Origin: Sycobia sp. Sy_11
Taxonomy: Eukaryota > Arthropoda > Insecta > Hymenoptera > Epichrysomallidae
NCBI GenBank assembly: GCA_018907035.1
Contig: JACCIC010000019.1
Location: 374,001-438,000 of the forward strand
Length of the DNA: 64,000 nucleotides
Direction: 5' to 3'
Within the stretch, counting starts at the first letter, position 1. Every line of letters begins with the position of its first letter. The translations under genes were made by a program, and so were the position numbers. Of this stretch, positions 13,301 through 25,766 are shown one piece after another. The notes under the pieces are model-generated. The model was not told the origin of the DNA and made no database searches. It was given only the letters and a program-made list of their open reading frames with translations.

Positions 13301-14372
13301 AAATTAATAATTTGATTCTTAGTCTAAAAATATAATACATACTCTTTCACAAATTATTATTACGTATCCTCGGGGTCATGGTAAGAAATATTATAAAGTG
13401 ATTAAAATTTCAATTTTACAATTATTTTAAACAAAACAAAATTGATGGTTAAACAAAACAAGTGGATTTGATTTTTCCATCAAACAAAAATATGATTGCA
13501 TACATAAATGCATACCCTAAAGAAAGTATGGCACTCCAATATGGTTTGTCTCACACTAAGCCATAACATATAATGTCAAAAATCGATCGACCAAGCTTCT
13601 TCTTTTCTTTTCTTTTTTTTTTTAATTGAAGCTTCAAACCTCAACTTTTTGATCTACGCTATATTTTTTTGTAATCGCTTCTGTAACGCAATCTTCAAAT
13701 TGAATGTCACCTTTTACATTGGAAAATTTACAAAATTTGCTATCCCAATTGCCAACTTAATGATAATAATAACAATAAAGAGATTAAACTTCACCCTTTT
13801 CCATTAATTAAAAAAAAAAAAAATTATCTCTCCAATACTAGTTTTGCAAGTTTTGCGGCGTTTTAAAGTTGCACGCTGTTTTTGAGATAGTGTAAACAAA
13901 GTAAACTATATAAGCGTGGCTTTCAGTTGCCACCGACTAAGTGGTTCACATTCTTTACGCGCATTATATATCTCAAAAACAGCGTGCAACCTTAAAACGC
14001 TGCAAAATTAGCAAAACTCGTATAGGAGATATAATTCTTTTTTTCACATTAAAAGAATAGAATAAGAGTCAAGGCTTAATGATTTGCTATTTTTAAGTTT
14101 GAACAAAAAAAAATTACTCCATTCTTTGTGGTACACCGAATATTTTGAATGTTACAATTCAAAGAACTATCTTCAACTTGGAGGTTTTTTCCCTACGAAG
14201 TCGCTTTTTTGTGATTACATTCAATTCAATAAAATGTACCTCAAAAAAGTCGAGGTTTGCGAGTTTAAATTAAAAAATTAAATCAAAAAAGCGGGAGAGG
14301 TATTTTATTAATTGATTTTTTAAAAAATGACAATGTTATGAAAAAACGACTAATTCGACACGATACATGCAG

Positions 14373-14431
<59 letters not shown>

Positions 14432-14735
14432 ATAATGTTTATATAGTATTCTTAAAAAGCATTCTTATTCTTCATTCGTATTATAGATTTCAGTTATTCG
14501 TTCATTTTTTTGTATTAAAATCTATGCAAATATTCATCTAATGTAAATTTATAAAATAATCATATTATAGAATATGATAAATATATAACATATGATCAAC
14601 AGCATAAACATCGTTCGAAAAAACATAATCTTTTTCCACGACTAATCAGGAAAGTACGCGTACGTACCTTGCGGGCTTTGTTCAAAAAATGGAAAAACTC
14701 GAAACACACCACACACACAGAGTAGGCGCGCATAG

Positions 14736-14787
<52 letters not shown>

Positions 14788-14939
14788 CGCGTATCAACGA
14801 ACCGACTTCGCTCGCCGCACATCGCGGAGTTGCTGCACCAGGTCGCTATATAAATCCGGGACCAGCGATGACTTTGTGTGTGCGAGCGTCTACGCGATAA
14901 CACCATTACCATACAAATATATACGGGAGGTGTTAATTA

Positions 14940-14989
<50 letters not shown>

Positions 14990-15327
14990 CACGCACATGT
15001 ATATCTAGACAAGGAAAAGGTCCGCGGCAATCGCGCGCTTTGGACGCGTTCCAGGTTGGTTCTCGCGCTCGCGCCGCGGGCTTTATTTATAGCCCCGCTG
15101 CCCTCTGCCCGCGCGCCGGGCGTTTCTCTCACGCTAACGGGGGGGGGGGGGGAGAGAACCGCGAGCGTTCGTCAGGTGCGCCTCGAGTTCCGCCGACGGG
15201 GGCGGTCCGGTTCGCGCGCCTCCACACTCCGAAAATCCGAGCTCCCCCCCCCTCCCCTAGACACACGGTTCAACTCGCGGCAACCTCCTGCGTATCCTCT
15301 TCGCGGGACTCTTTCGCGCGATTTCGC

Positions 15328-15368
<41 letters not shown>

Positions 15369-16095
15369 TGTGGGTGTGGGTGTGGGTGGGTGTGTGTATA
15401 CGAGATTCTCGAGGCATTAATCGCGCGCTTACCGCCGTAAAGGCGAGACCGACGACGCGGCGGCACGGGGGACGAGGGTGGGCGCAGCGTCAGTCGGCCC
15501 GTGTCAGTGGGAGCCCGGCCGGCGTCATGGACGTGTCGTCGTCATCGTCGTCGCTGCTGATGATGGCGGCGGGGGCGACGAGCCTCTGCCTGATTCTGCA
15601 GCTCGGTGGGCCGTTCGCGATCGCCGAGAGCCGTGAGTTTTTTCACGCCTGTACCATGTGTAAATGTAATAACGTAGTGCCTCGCATTTATTCGCGATCG
15701 CGCGCGGTTCGAGGAGGTGTCGTGGGCTCGGTGTTGGGGCGAGTGTTTTTTGTTTATTGTTTTTTTTTGTCTTTTTTGTTTTCCTGTTCTCGACGACGAG
15801 GCGCACGTATAACAGGAGTGGAATGTTCAGAATTCGTATTGAGATTTGTCATATTTTTTTTTTTTATGGATTCTAAGGACCGCACCGGTTTCTACTCAAA
15901 AAGACCAATTGTCATTTTTTTGAATAAACAAGTATTTCATAATTTCATAATCTATCCGTATAGAGATTTTTACTATAGAAAATGGCATTTTGTAAAAAAA
16001 ATATTGGACTTTCTTCAATGGGCCGCGCCCGTTCCATCCAAATTGCCGAAAAAAACATTAAATATTAATATCAATTTCTCCAATTGTATATACGT

Positions 16096-16131
<36 letters not shown>

Positions 16132-16433
16132 CCTCTCCCTCTCAATGCCGTTGGTTCTTTTAAATGTTTTAATGTGGTTCAAAATTTAATTATATGTGCA
16201 GTTATTGCTATGCTTCCAATATATATATATATATAATTTTTTTATAGGATAAAATTTAACTTATTTTTATACGCGTGCATGCGAGTATCTCTTGAGATAT
16301 TAATTTTGCGCGGGTTAAAAGAAAACTAAAAATTTTCTTGGCACTTCGAGGCACATGACACCATTTAACGACCAACACCCCCCCCCCCACACATAGTTAC
16401 ACACACATAGTAATGTTTCTAAAAAAGAAAAAT

Positions 16434-16484
<51 letters not shown>

Positions 16485-16615
16485 ACATGGGAATTTCAAA
16501 CAAGAATAATGATAATTTAAATGAATTAATTGGATTTAACGATGGCAAGAGGACAGCATAACAATGGCAATGCATGCGTTCCTGCGCGGCATACGTGCAT
16601 ATTATTGTTATAAGA

Positions 16616-16671
<56 letters not shown>

Positions 16672-17796
16672 GAGTGCGACGAGCGCGTACTGGCACCACG
16701 TGTGGCGAAGAAAAAACGCCTCCCGCGAGCGAGTAGTCTCAGCCACTTTTATTTCAAAGTTGTCCGGAAGAAAGAAGATTCGGCGGTATAATAATTATTA
16801 TCTTCTTATGCGGGAATTCATTAATTTCAGAGTTATATATTATATTGAAATATCTTAAAATTGATGATCTATACGGTTAGAAGAAAGAAAAACGCCAAGC
16901 AGACTGTAAATACTTGTGCGAGTATATATACACATACACATATATGTATATAATTTACATTCCAGCAGATCCAAAAGATAATTGCGCGATCTTAAAAACT
17001 GATTGAATTACAAAGCAAGTGGGGTGAATTAATGACGTTTAAACGGTTGAAACTGACTACGCGAGAACCGAAGCCGCTGCAAGGATAAACCTTATGTTTC
17101 ATACACTTACGCCGTATACATTGCGAAATACTCGAGATGGCTGTTAATTTAATGTACGTAATGTCACATATAATCAGAAATCACTTGTCGGATTTGTTTT
17201 TTAATCTATAATCGAGTTAAATTTTTGTGTCGTATATATTTATAGAACTATAGATATGTGTACGTATATATATCTGTCAAAATTTTCTGCAAATACAATA
17301 AATATAACTTATAGTACATCAAACGTTTCCATTCGTCTCAGTACGGCGCTCGTCGATTTACTTTTGATTTTTACTTTTTTTTTTTTTTTTTTTTACTTTT
17401 GGTTTATCTATTAATTATAGCGTGGTGATAAGAAAAAATTACAATTGATCGAAATTTTAATATTTATTTTGACATTTTGCTTGGATTTATCAAAAAAAAA
17501 AAAAAAAAAAAAAAACTGTTCTTTCGATGAATTTCCAAGTCTAGTACAGATTGCATAGCGCTGGTTATTTAATATCAACGCATATATACATTGCGTACGG
17601 AAAAAAAATCAACGATAGTCATAAAGTAAGGAAGTTTTTTGTATATAGCAATGTATGTACCAGCTCGGCCTTTATCAGCGCGATATATAAATGATGATCT
17701 AATAAATGAAACTTGCATAATAAACGGCGCGAGTAGAACAGCGCCAAGTAACACATTTCCTGATAATATCCGGAAGCTCGAAACAGCATCGAATAA

Positions 17797-17844
<48 letters not shown>

Positions 17845-20800
17845 GCACGTACATGATCGAAAATTCGACAGTTTCCGAGGGGAGGGGATGTCGGGGTGAG
17901 AATTTTACGGCCGTGGTACGAGTCCTGCACTACAAAACCCACCGGCTCTTACGCGTCCCCTTAAAGTCGAACGGCCGAAAATCCTCCCTGGGATGCGCCG
18001 GGCAGCAATATAATTCGATCGTTATTCGCATTCTTCCTTACACACAGAGAGGCGAGAAGTGGTTTCGAAGTGCCGCGCTGCCGATCGCGCCGACTTATAC
18101 ATCCTTCTACTCCCCCCCATCACGTCCCCCGCGCTTCCTGCCCGCGGCTGCCAATCGACCGATTGCAGGGCCGATCGGCTATTTGGGAAACGAGGACCTA
18201 CAGTTTTACGAAATCTCAATGTGTATCATTAATTCAATATAATACTCTGATCGTTACAATAAATTCAGGCAAATGCATATCAATAAATGCTCCAATAGCG
18301 ACTTATTACTGATTCGCTGTCTGTTCAATACCAGTATATTCAAAAAAATTATTTAAAAAAAAACAAAAAAGAACACGCACGTTTTTATTTACACGCGATT
18401 AATTAAATAAAATGGCAAATGTGTACAAACGGTTAAAAATTCGTTACCAAAAAAAAAAAACAAACACGATTAACGCCTGATTTTTCAGAAGGTAAATGAA
18501 TTTAATAAATATAACGCATTATTTCACAATCGTTCTGTTCACGAATGCTCCGACAGAATACTTCAGAACTATAAAATGGCTTTTAGTAAAAATAATTCTT
18601 TATAATATGAAACAAAATCTTTGCACAATCGAAAGATCGGTGATCGAGCAGATATTATATTATAATTTAAACGTCCCTATTGTTAAATTGGAATTTGATG
18701 GCTAACTTTACGATTAATAAAGAAAAATGGCGGGGAGGCGAGGTGGGATTCTCAAAACTTACGAGTATGGAGTCAAACGATTGTAATATCGTGATTCTTT
18801 TGTCTCTTACAATCGTAATATAGAATAAAAAAAAAAAAAAAAAAATTCGTTCAATTGGTGCGCAACCGATGAAATACCATATAAAATTTTCATTTTATAT
18901 ACATAACGAAATCGCCGAGCTAACAACTGATACTAAGTCTACTTCACGCGCGTCTTTTAAGAGTACCTGCGACATACTATTAAACTATGCAACCGTCAAG
19001 TTTGACGTTAGAAGACAAAACGATATGCAACATCAACGAAACGAAAATCGTCGAGGTACGAAAATTCGTCGCCACCTCGCGCGCAATCGCCGTTAAAACG
19101 AAGCTGATCTCGAGGACTGGGCATGGACGCGGCGGTCCCTGCGATTCGAACGCGATCTATGGGGATACACGAGACCAACGACGTTCCGAAGAGCGCGAGC
19201 TTATCGTAACCAGTCGAGGTTAAGCGTTATCAAGGGAAGTACAGTATCGAGATAAAGCGCTAAATGGAAACGATGATTATATTAAAAGAAAAAAAAAAAC
19301 AAAAACAAAAAAACAATGTGCTTATCGTTTGCGAGGGGAGCATCGCACGTTGCCGGGGGTCGAGAGCGCATGGGAAAACGATCGAAATTGCAGCTCCGTG
19401 CGAATTTTTATTCGGATTTATAGTATTTTTTTTTTTTTTTTTTTTGAATCAATTGAAATCGTTAATGGGAATCAAAATTCTATGAATCGTCTGAAGCGTG
19501 TTTACAAAATATCACGCAATAATTTTGATTTAAAGAATAAAATTTTGATCGTTTTCTTTATACGTTTGGTCTGTAACTATGCATCACATTGATCGAAAGC
19601 ACAAAATCCATGGTTGTTATTTATCTATAATTCTTAAAGATTAAAATGAGATTTATATTGCGTTATATATATATAAAGGAAATATTAAGATTATTAAGAT
19701 AATGTAAGTCCATTATAAATTTAAATTAACGTTTTAGAGTCTTAATCTTGTGTAAAATATTAAGGTTTATTTGGATTATTTAACAGTTCGTAGTTTTTTA
19801 ATTGACATTTTCATGCTAAAGGTTTCGATCATTTTCAGACAATATTTACTTATAAAATAAAGTCTTACTTTGAATCGCACCTACGTTTTCTAAAATTTTA
19901 CACGAGGTTCGCAACACTTCCGATATGTTTTTTTAAGTTAAGTATTACTCTCTATGCATGTTTCGTTAAAAGGAGACGATAATGAATCGCGAGCAAACTC
20001 TCGTGAAAGGCCACGACATTATACACATATAAGATGCATTATTTGATAATTAAATCCGAATATTTTCCTATAAAACGGATTGTATACGGTTACGCAAATA
20101 AGCTGGCCGAGTACTTGCCGTTAGGTATACTTTATACGTATACTTTGACGGGAAACTCGGAAATTTTCCCCTTAAAATGGCCCTTTTATACTATTGTAGG
20201 GCTCTCCGCGAGCGTCCCGTGGCTTCGCGAATGAGTTTGGGCTGCGATCGGCGCGAGTGGGCCTTATCGCCTGAAATCGGACTTCCCTCCCCCCCCCCCA
20301 AGCCTCGCGAGGGTAGCGCGGAGTTCATAAAAGAGCGCTCGGATAATTTTCTCTTGATTTTCACCAAAGTTCGTGTCGTTTAATGCCCCCTTCATTCTTT
20401 CATGATACGAAGCTCAGTTTTATTTTCCCTTTGATTCTGTTTGTTTGATTATTTCCATAGTCGCGGGCTTTGTCTGTAATAAGTTCTGAAATCTGAAAAA
20501 TGTTTTAGTGGTCCCGTGGAAGACAGACGAGCCGCCGAGGGACAATTGATCGAAAATTATTTTTATCGCTCTCGTGTATGCGTGTATGTATGTATCTCTA
20601 TACATATATACAATCTCAACGAGCGGGTGATTCGTCGCTGTAAACTTGCACGTGTTTGCGGGTTCCTATATACGTATGTATGTATGTATGTATGTAGAAT
20701 GCGACAAAGAAGCTTGCGAGCTTGCAGCTTCGGCCGTTTTCTTCTTCTTCTTCTTCTTCTTTTTCATCATGCAGTTCACGGCCAGAGTAATACATACGTC

Positions 20801-21674
20801 GCCTGCCCCTCACCGGCTCCGCGGTTCGTTCCGTCTTATTATGTATATGTATATATACACTATCGGTGCAATTTAAAAAACAGCGCGCGCACACCCACCT
20901 ATATACTAGTAGTTTGACTCGTTTTTTCCGATGTCACTCCGCTGCAGTGCAGCAAAGTATGCCCATACAGGTGCGGTCGCTATGCCCCTCGCCCCCCCCC
21001 CTCTTCGGTTCGTAAACAAACCGAACGAACGACCGGCATTATGATAAGTGGGCTTAATTCGGCGGCAGTTTACGTTAATTGCAATTGGGACTCGTCTACG
21101 CGGCCGCGCAAGCGCGCGAGGTCAAAGACTATACACGCATGTACACACCCGCACATTCGCTTATTGAAAGAGAGAGAGAGAGAGAGAGAGAAAGATGTGA
21201 ATTTAGTTAAAATTTGTTACAAAGAATTATGTAATAAATTGCTAAATAAGATATTTCGTCCGAAAATATAAAATTTAAAAAACTACTAAAATAAAAGAAG
21301 AAGAAAGGGCGGGAATCTAACTAAAAATGCAGGTTATTTCGAAGCGTATATCAGCAAATGTAAATTGTGATTATACACGTGAACAAATTCATCAGAAAAC
21401 AATAAATATTGGGGTAGTAGAATAATTAGTATAAGTAAAAATACCAGCTATAAGTAATCAAAAAAAAAAAAAAAATTTTTTGCCCAACTAGTTTTGCCAA
21501 TTAAATCAAATTTTAAGCTTATATCGTTTTTTAGCGAACAGCGTCACGTGTAAAAATTCAACGACATTTTTTAAGGTATCATGAAAACTGACGTAGGAAA
21601 CGTTAAAATTTCGTCAAATGCAAAAATTCTTAGAAGTCAACATTTTTCCGGATTTACTGCTCATATATATCATA

Positions 21675-21737
<63 letters not shown>

Positions 21738-21987
21738 TATGGATATCGGATACACGTGCATTATCGCGCCGTTCTGATATTGTTACAGACTACACCGACG
21801 ACTCGGATTATTACGACGACGAGTCGGACTACCGCAGGGATCGGGCGCCGGCGATGCCGCCCAGCCAGCGCCAGCGCCACGACGACTTTTACATGATCGG
21901 CGAGCCGTACGCCGGGGCCGTCGGCACGGTGGAGCGCAATCCGCGCGGGCGAGCCGACGGGACGGTCGACGGGGTAAATCAATTTTT

Positions 21988-22051
<64 letters not shown>

Positions 22052-25000
22052 AGAAACGCTCGAAGTCCGCTCGAGGAGATTAAATGGATGGCGTATCCAA
22101 GTTGGGACCACGATTTTTGAAATTTTACATATATAGTCATCGACAAAGGCCACAAAAAAAGATCCTTACTTTTTACAATATTTAATAAAGGTTTAATCGT
22201 TTGCCGGGAATGAAATATTATCGCATATATAACGGTCTCACCGACTTGGAGAATTAAATCGTTTTAATCAAAGCTTCTTTTAATTTTATAATACTATGAT
22301 TATGTTCTAACTCCGTTAAAATCTGCATCGTGAGACATCGGGATAAGAATTAATATTCAATGTTCATCCATTTAAATACGTGAAAAAAAATTTTTTTTTA
22401 TTTATGTACGTCTATAATTCTAAAAATTAAATACGAACTTCGTTTATTTTATTCATCGTTTCAAAGCTAAATTAATTATCTGTATGATTCTGTAGTATGA
22501 AAAAATCACTATCTAAACTAATCCATAGTTTTCGATATGACTATTAAAAATTGACCTATGTATAAAAATGCAACGCAGATGTAATTCAGAAAAGAAAATG
22601 ATCAGAGTTTCGAGCATTATAACAATTACATTATAATAAATATTTAACAAGAGATTGATTCTTAAAAAAAAAAAAAATTATCATTAACAGAAAAGTGATA
22701 AATAATTTATAGACGAATGCGGAGATATAAATTTCTATGTGTAAACGACCCGAAAGTATTTTAGATAAAGCAACTAAATTATTTAAACCAGTTAAATGTC
22801 GCGGGAATTTCTGTAAATGACAAATTTCTACGCGAAGAAAATCATATTTTATAAAGAGAGACGAGAGTTATAAGAGCATTATAATTTTTATGATTATAAA
22901 GACATGCAGAAATGTTACTCATGGTGCTTCGGGCATAATGCAAATACTGGAAAATTAGACGTAACCAGTCTTGGGCGGATTTTTTTCCAACATCTATACA
23001 GTTTGGTTTTTTAAGGAAAATCATTTCATGATTTTTTAAGGATGTTTATTTTACATAGAAGCTCAAGATATAAATAATGAAATAAAGTATACTAATAGTC
23101 CAATCTCTCAATTTTTTATAGGTATTTTCCAAGATACGCCATTCCGATGAGTTTAAAAAAAAATATTTAAATATATCCTTGTTGGAAATTAAAGTATTTG
23201 TTTATGACTTAAGATTAAATCTGACGATTAAGGAAAAGCGAATGATTATTGCCAAGGCTTAACAGAAATTAAACGAAATTGGCAATGAATTAAAAGGGTT
23301 ATTAAATTAATTTTCATGTATTATTATTGTATATATATTAAAAAAAAAAATAAAATAACGTTTATTCGTATAGCATCTCTTCGATTCGGGAGTCGCGCTC
23401 GAACCACCGTTTACTATTTACAGGGATGGGGCGAAGTCAATGTTTGCCGATCGACCAGAAAATGGCCTCTTTTAAATATTATTATAACTTAAGCATTGAA
23501 TTATGACAAATTTTAATTAATCGCACACTTGATATACGTTTAATCTATATTGCTCCGAGGTCCCAAGCACGTTTGGAACCAACCGCGAGGAAACAAGAAC
23601 GTTTTTAACATTTTTCATTCCAATTTTTAGTTACGATATTTTAAAAAAAGTTCTCGTTTCCATAAGGCTTGCCAAGTGTATTTGAAACTTCGCGGCATTG
23701 TAGAACGAGCGTTAATAAATGGGACGATTAATTCAAATTTGCTAAAATCCATTATTTACGTATAAAAATCTTTCAAGCGGAGCATTTTTCAGCACTTAAG
23801 TCGGTAGACGAAAGAGTAGTCAACGTCACCGGTAACGTAATGATGTCCAACGATCTTTTATGAACCGACAGAGCCGAAAAGAAAATTTCCCGAAAAAAAA
23901 ATATTACAGACACGTTAAAGTAATAAATCATTGCAATTATTTAATTCACCATGGCCATCAATTGATTCCGTTGGTTTGCATTGCCGCGAGGCGTTCGAAT
24001 CAGACCTCGCGCACGACAGTATTCCGAGCGGCAAGTTTTGGCTCGATCGGCAAGAACGGGCATCGACAGGCCCCTCGCGCGACGCTGAGACTTCACGCAC
24101 AGATACCCCTCGGAGTCAGTGATCGGCCATGGGAACGAAAGACCGTAGCACAGACGTCGACCAGATAAATCATAATAAAACACGCGTATCCGCCAACTGC
24201 CATGTAACCACCTTGACCATTGCAGCGAATCGGCTGGCCGGGCGGCAGGCCACCGGCCGAGCGCGTCTACCGCTACACCAAGCACCGTATACCCGGTTAC
24301 GACTACGAGGAGCTCGATTACCCGGAGCCCCGCGACCCCGGCAGGCGGCGACGCTGCGACGAGCGCTCGGTCTGGACGCACTGCCTCTGCCAGTTCACCT
24401 GCGCCGAGCCGAACGTGGTCGACTGCTACAGCCCGTGCCCGAGCGGCTGCGAGTGCCGCGAGGATTACGTGTACGACGAGCGGGCCGGCGAGTGCGTGCG
24501 GCCCGAGCAGTGCCAGCCCGACGACGATTATCTCCTCTATCGGTAAAATTTTTTTTTTCTGTTTTTTTTTTTGTTCTTCTTCTTCTTCTTTTTTTTTTTT
24601 TTTTTTTTTAACAGATACGCGTTTGCGCGTACGCCCATGCCCGCATTGCCGAGGAGGCGGGGAACTTTGTCCCGAGCGACGGGGGCAAAAATTATATTCG
24701 CCTTCCAACGGGCCTCCACATTATTACCGCGCTTATTATCTTTGTAATTCGACTAACTTCGATCATTTTTTTCCCACATCACTTGTAAGAATCTTTAACG
24801 CAGCGCGCCTTCCGCCCGACGCCTGCGCATTGTCGCGCAGTAATCGTCGATTCGCACTGGCGGCCGCGCTCAAATTGTGAGAATACGGAGAGTCGGCAAC
24901 GTTTTCACGGACCGCATCGGGACGCTCGTCAAAGATTTTCGCCTCGCGGGCCCGCCTACATCGGGGTTTCGGCCTTGGGCGGCCTGCAATTGTCGTTCCA

Positions 25001-25246
25001 ATGTCTCGTACGAGTAATATACTCACTTTGCTGTCCATGAGCTTGGCTATCCTCGTTATGTGCGGCACGTAATCCGAGCTCAAGTTGTTGTTTACCGTGC
25101 CGCCCGACGCTGCGTCGCCCACGAACGCCCAGCGATACCTGAAAGTATTTTTTACAAATTAAACCTGCGCGTATTAATCAACGATGATGCGTCTATTCGA
25201 TCGAAGAAACCAAAGTTTATGAGGCATTAAGTGCCATTGTTACTAC

Positions 25247-25307
<61 letters not shown>

Positions 25308-25703
25308 GCCGAAAACTGACAAATAATATAGATTTTAATGTGAATTGCTTTTAGAACTTATATACAGAAGCGCGTGTAAAAAAAAAAAATAATAATAAGA
25401 AAGATGGATCTATTCGCTGTTCCGAATGTCGAGAATTAGGATAACATTTAAAGAGAAACTCGTTCGATCGTTGATCTTACATTTGAAATTGCGGAAGCCG
25501 ATGAGCCGGCAATAAGAGCGCCAGATCCAACAGCTTCGCGGCTGCCAGCTGCAGGTGCAGCCAGTGCGGATGTCCGTGCGCCTGTAGCCCGTTGCTCGCG
25601 TTGACGGCCCAGGAGGAATCGAGCGCCGACAGCAGTTTAATGTGCGAACTGCGCAAACATTTCGAATAAGCTTGTTATCGCATTGTTAATTTATAGATGT
25701 GCT

Positions 25704-25766
<63 letters not shown>

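Larger units (their letters stand above)
16190..21788. other. Intron 1 of the TIL gene: GC-rich patches, no exon recognised
   Basis: There is no protein-like frame on either strand. Distinct GC/CpG-rich patches stand out from AT-rich DNA at about 17870-18200, 18960-19240, 20100-20340 and 20880-21140. They could be enhancers, alternative promoters or old insertions. Sequence alone does not decide. Confidence 0.4.

Noticed and set aside
14876..16189. A 437-codon + strand frame covering the TIL promoter and exon 1.
   Set aside because: It translates microsatellites (Tyr-Ile, Val-Cys, Leu-Ser runs) and GC-rich leader. Only the 35 codons from 15527 to the donor at 15633 look real.
21460..21620. 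A-run followed by ACTAGTTTTGCCAATT, a possible second copy of the 13.8-kb foldback arm.
   Set aside because: Similarity is limited to a short block and no inverted partner was found nearby.
23941..24708. A 255-codon - strand frame opposite the TIL exon.
   Set aside because: Ala/Arg-rich antisense shadow plus Lys/Glu runs from the T-tract. The + strand has the conserved cysteine pattern.
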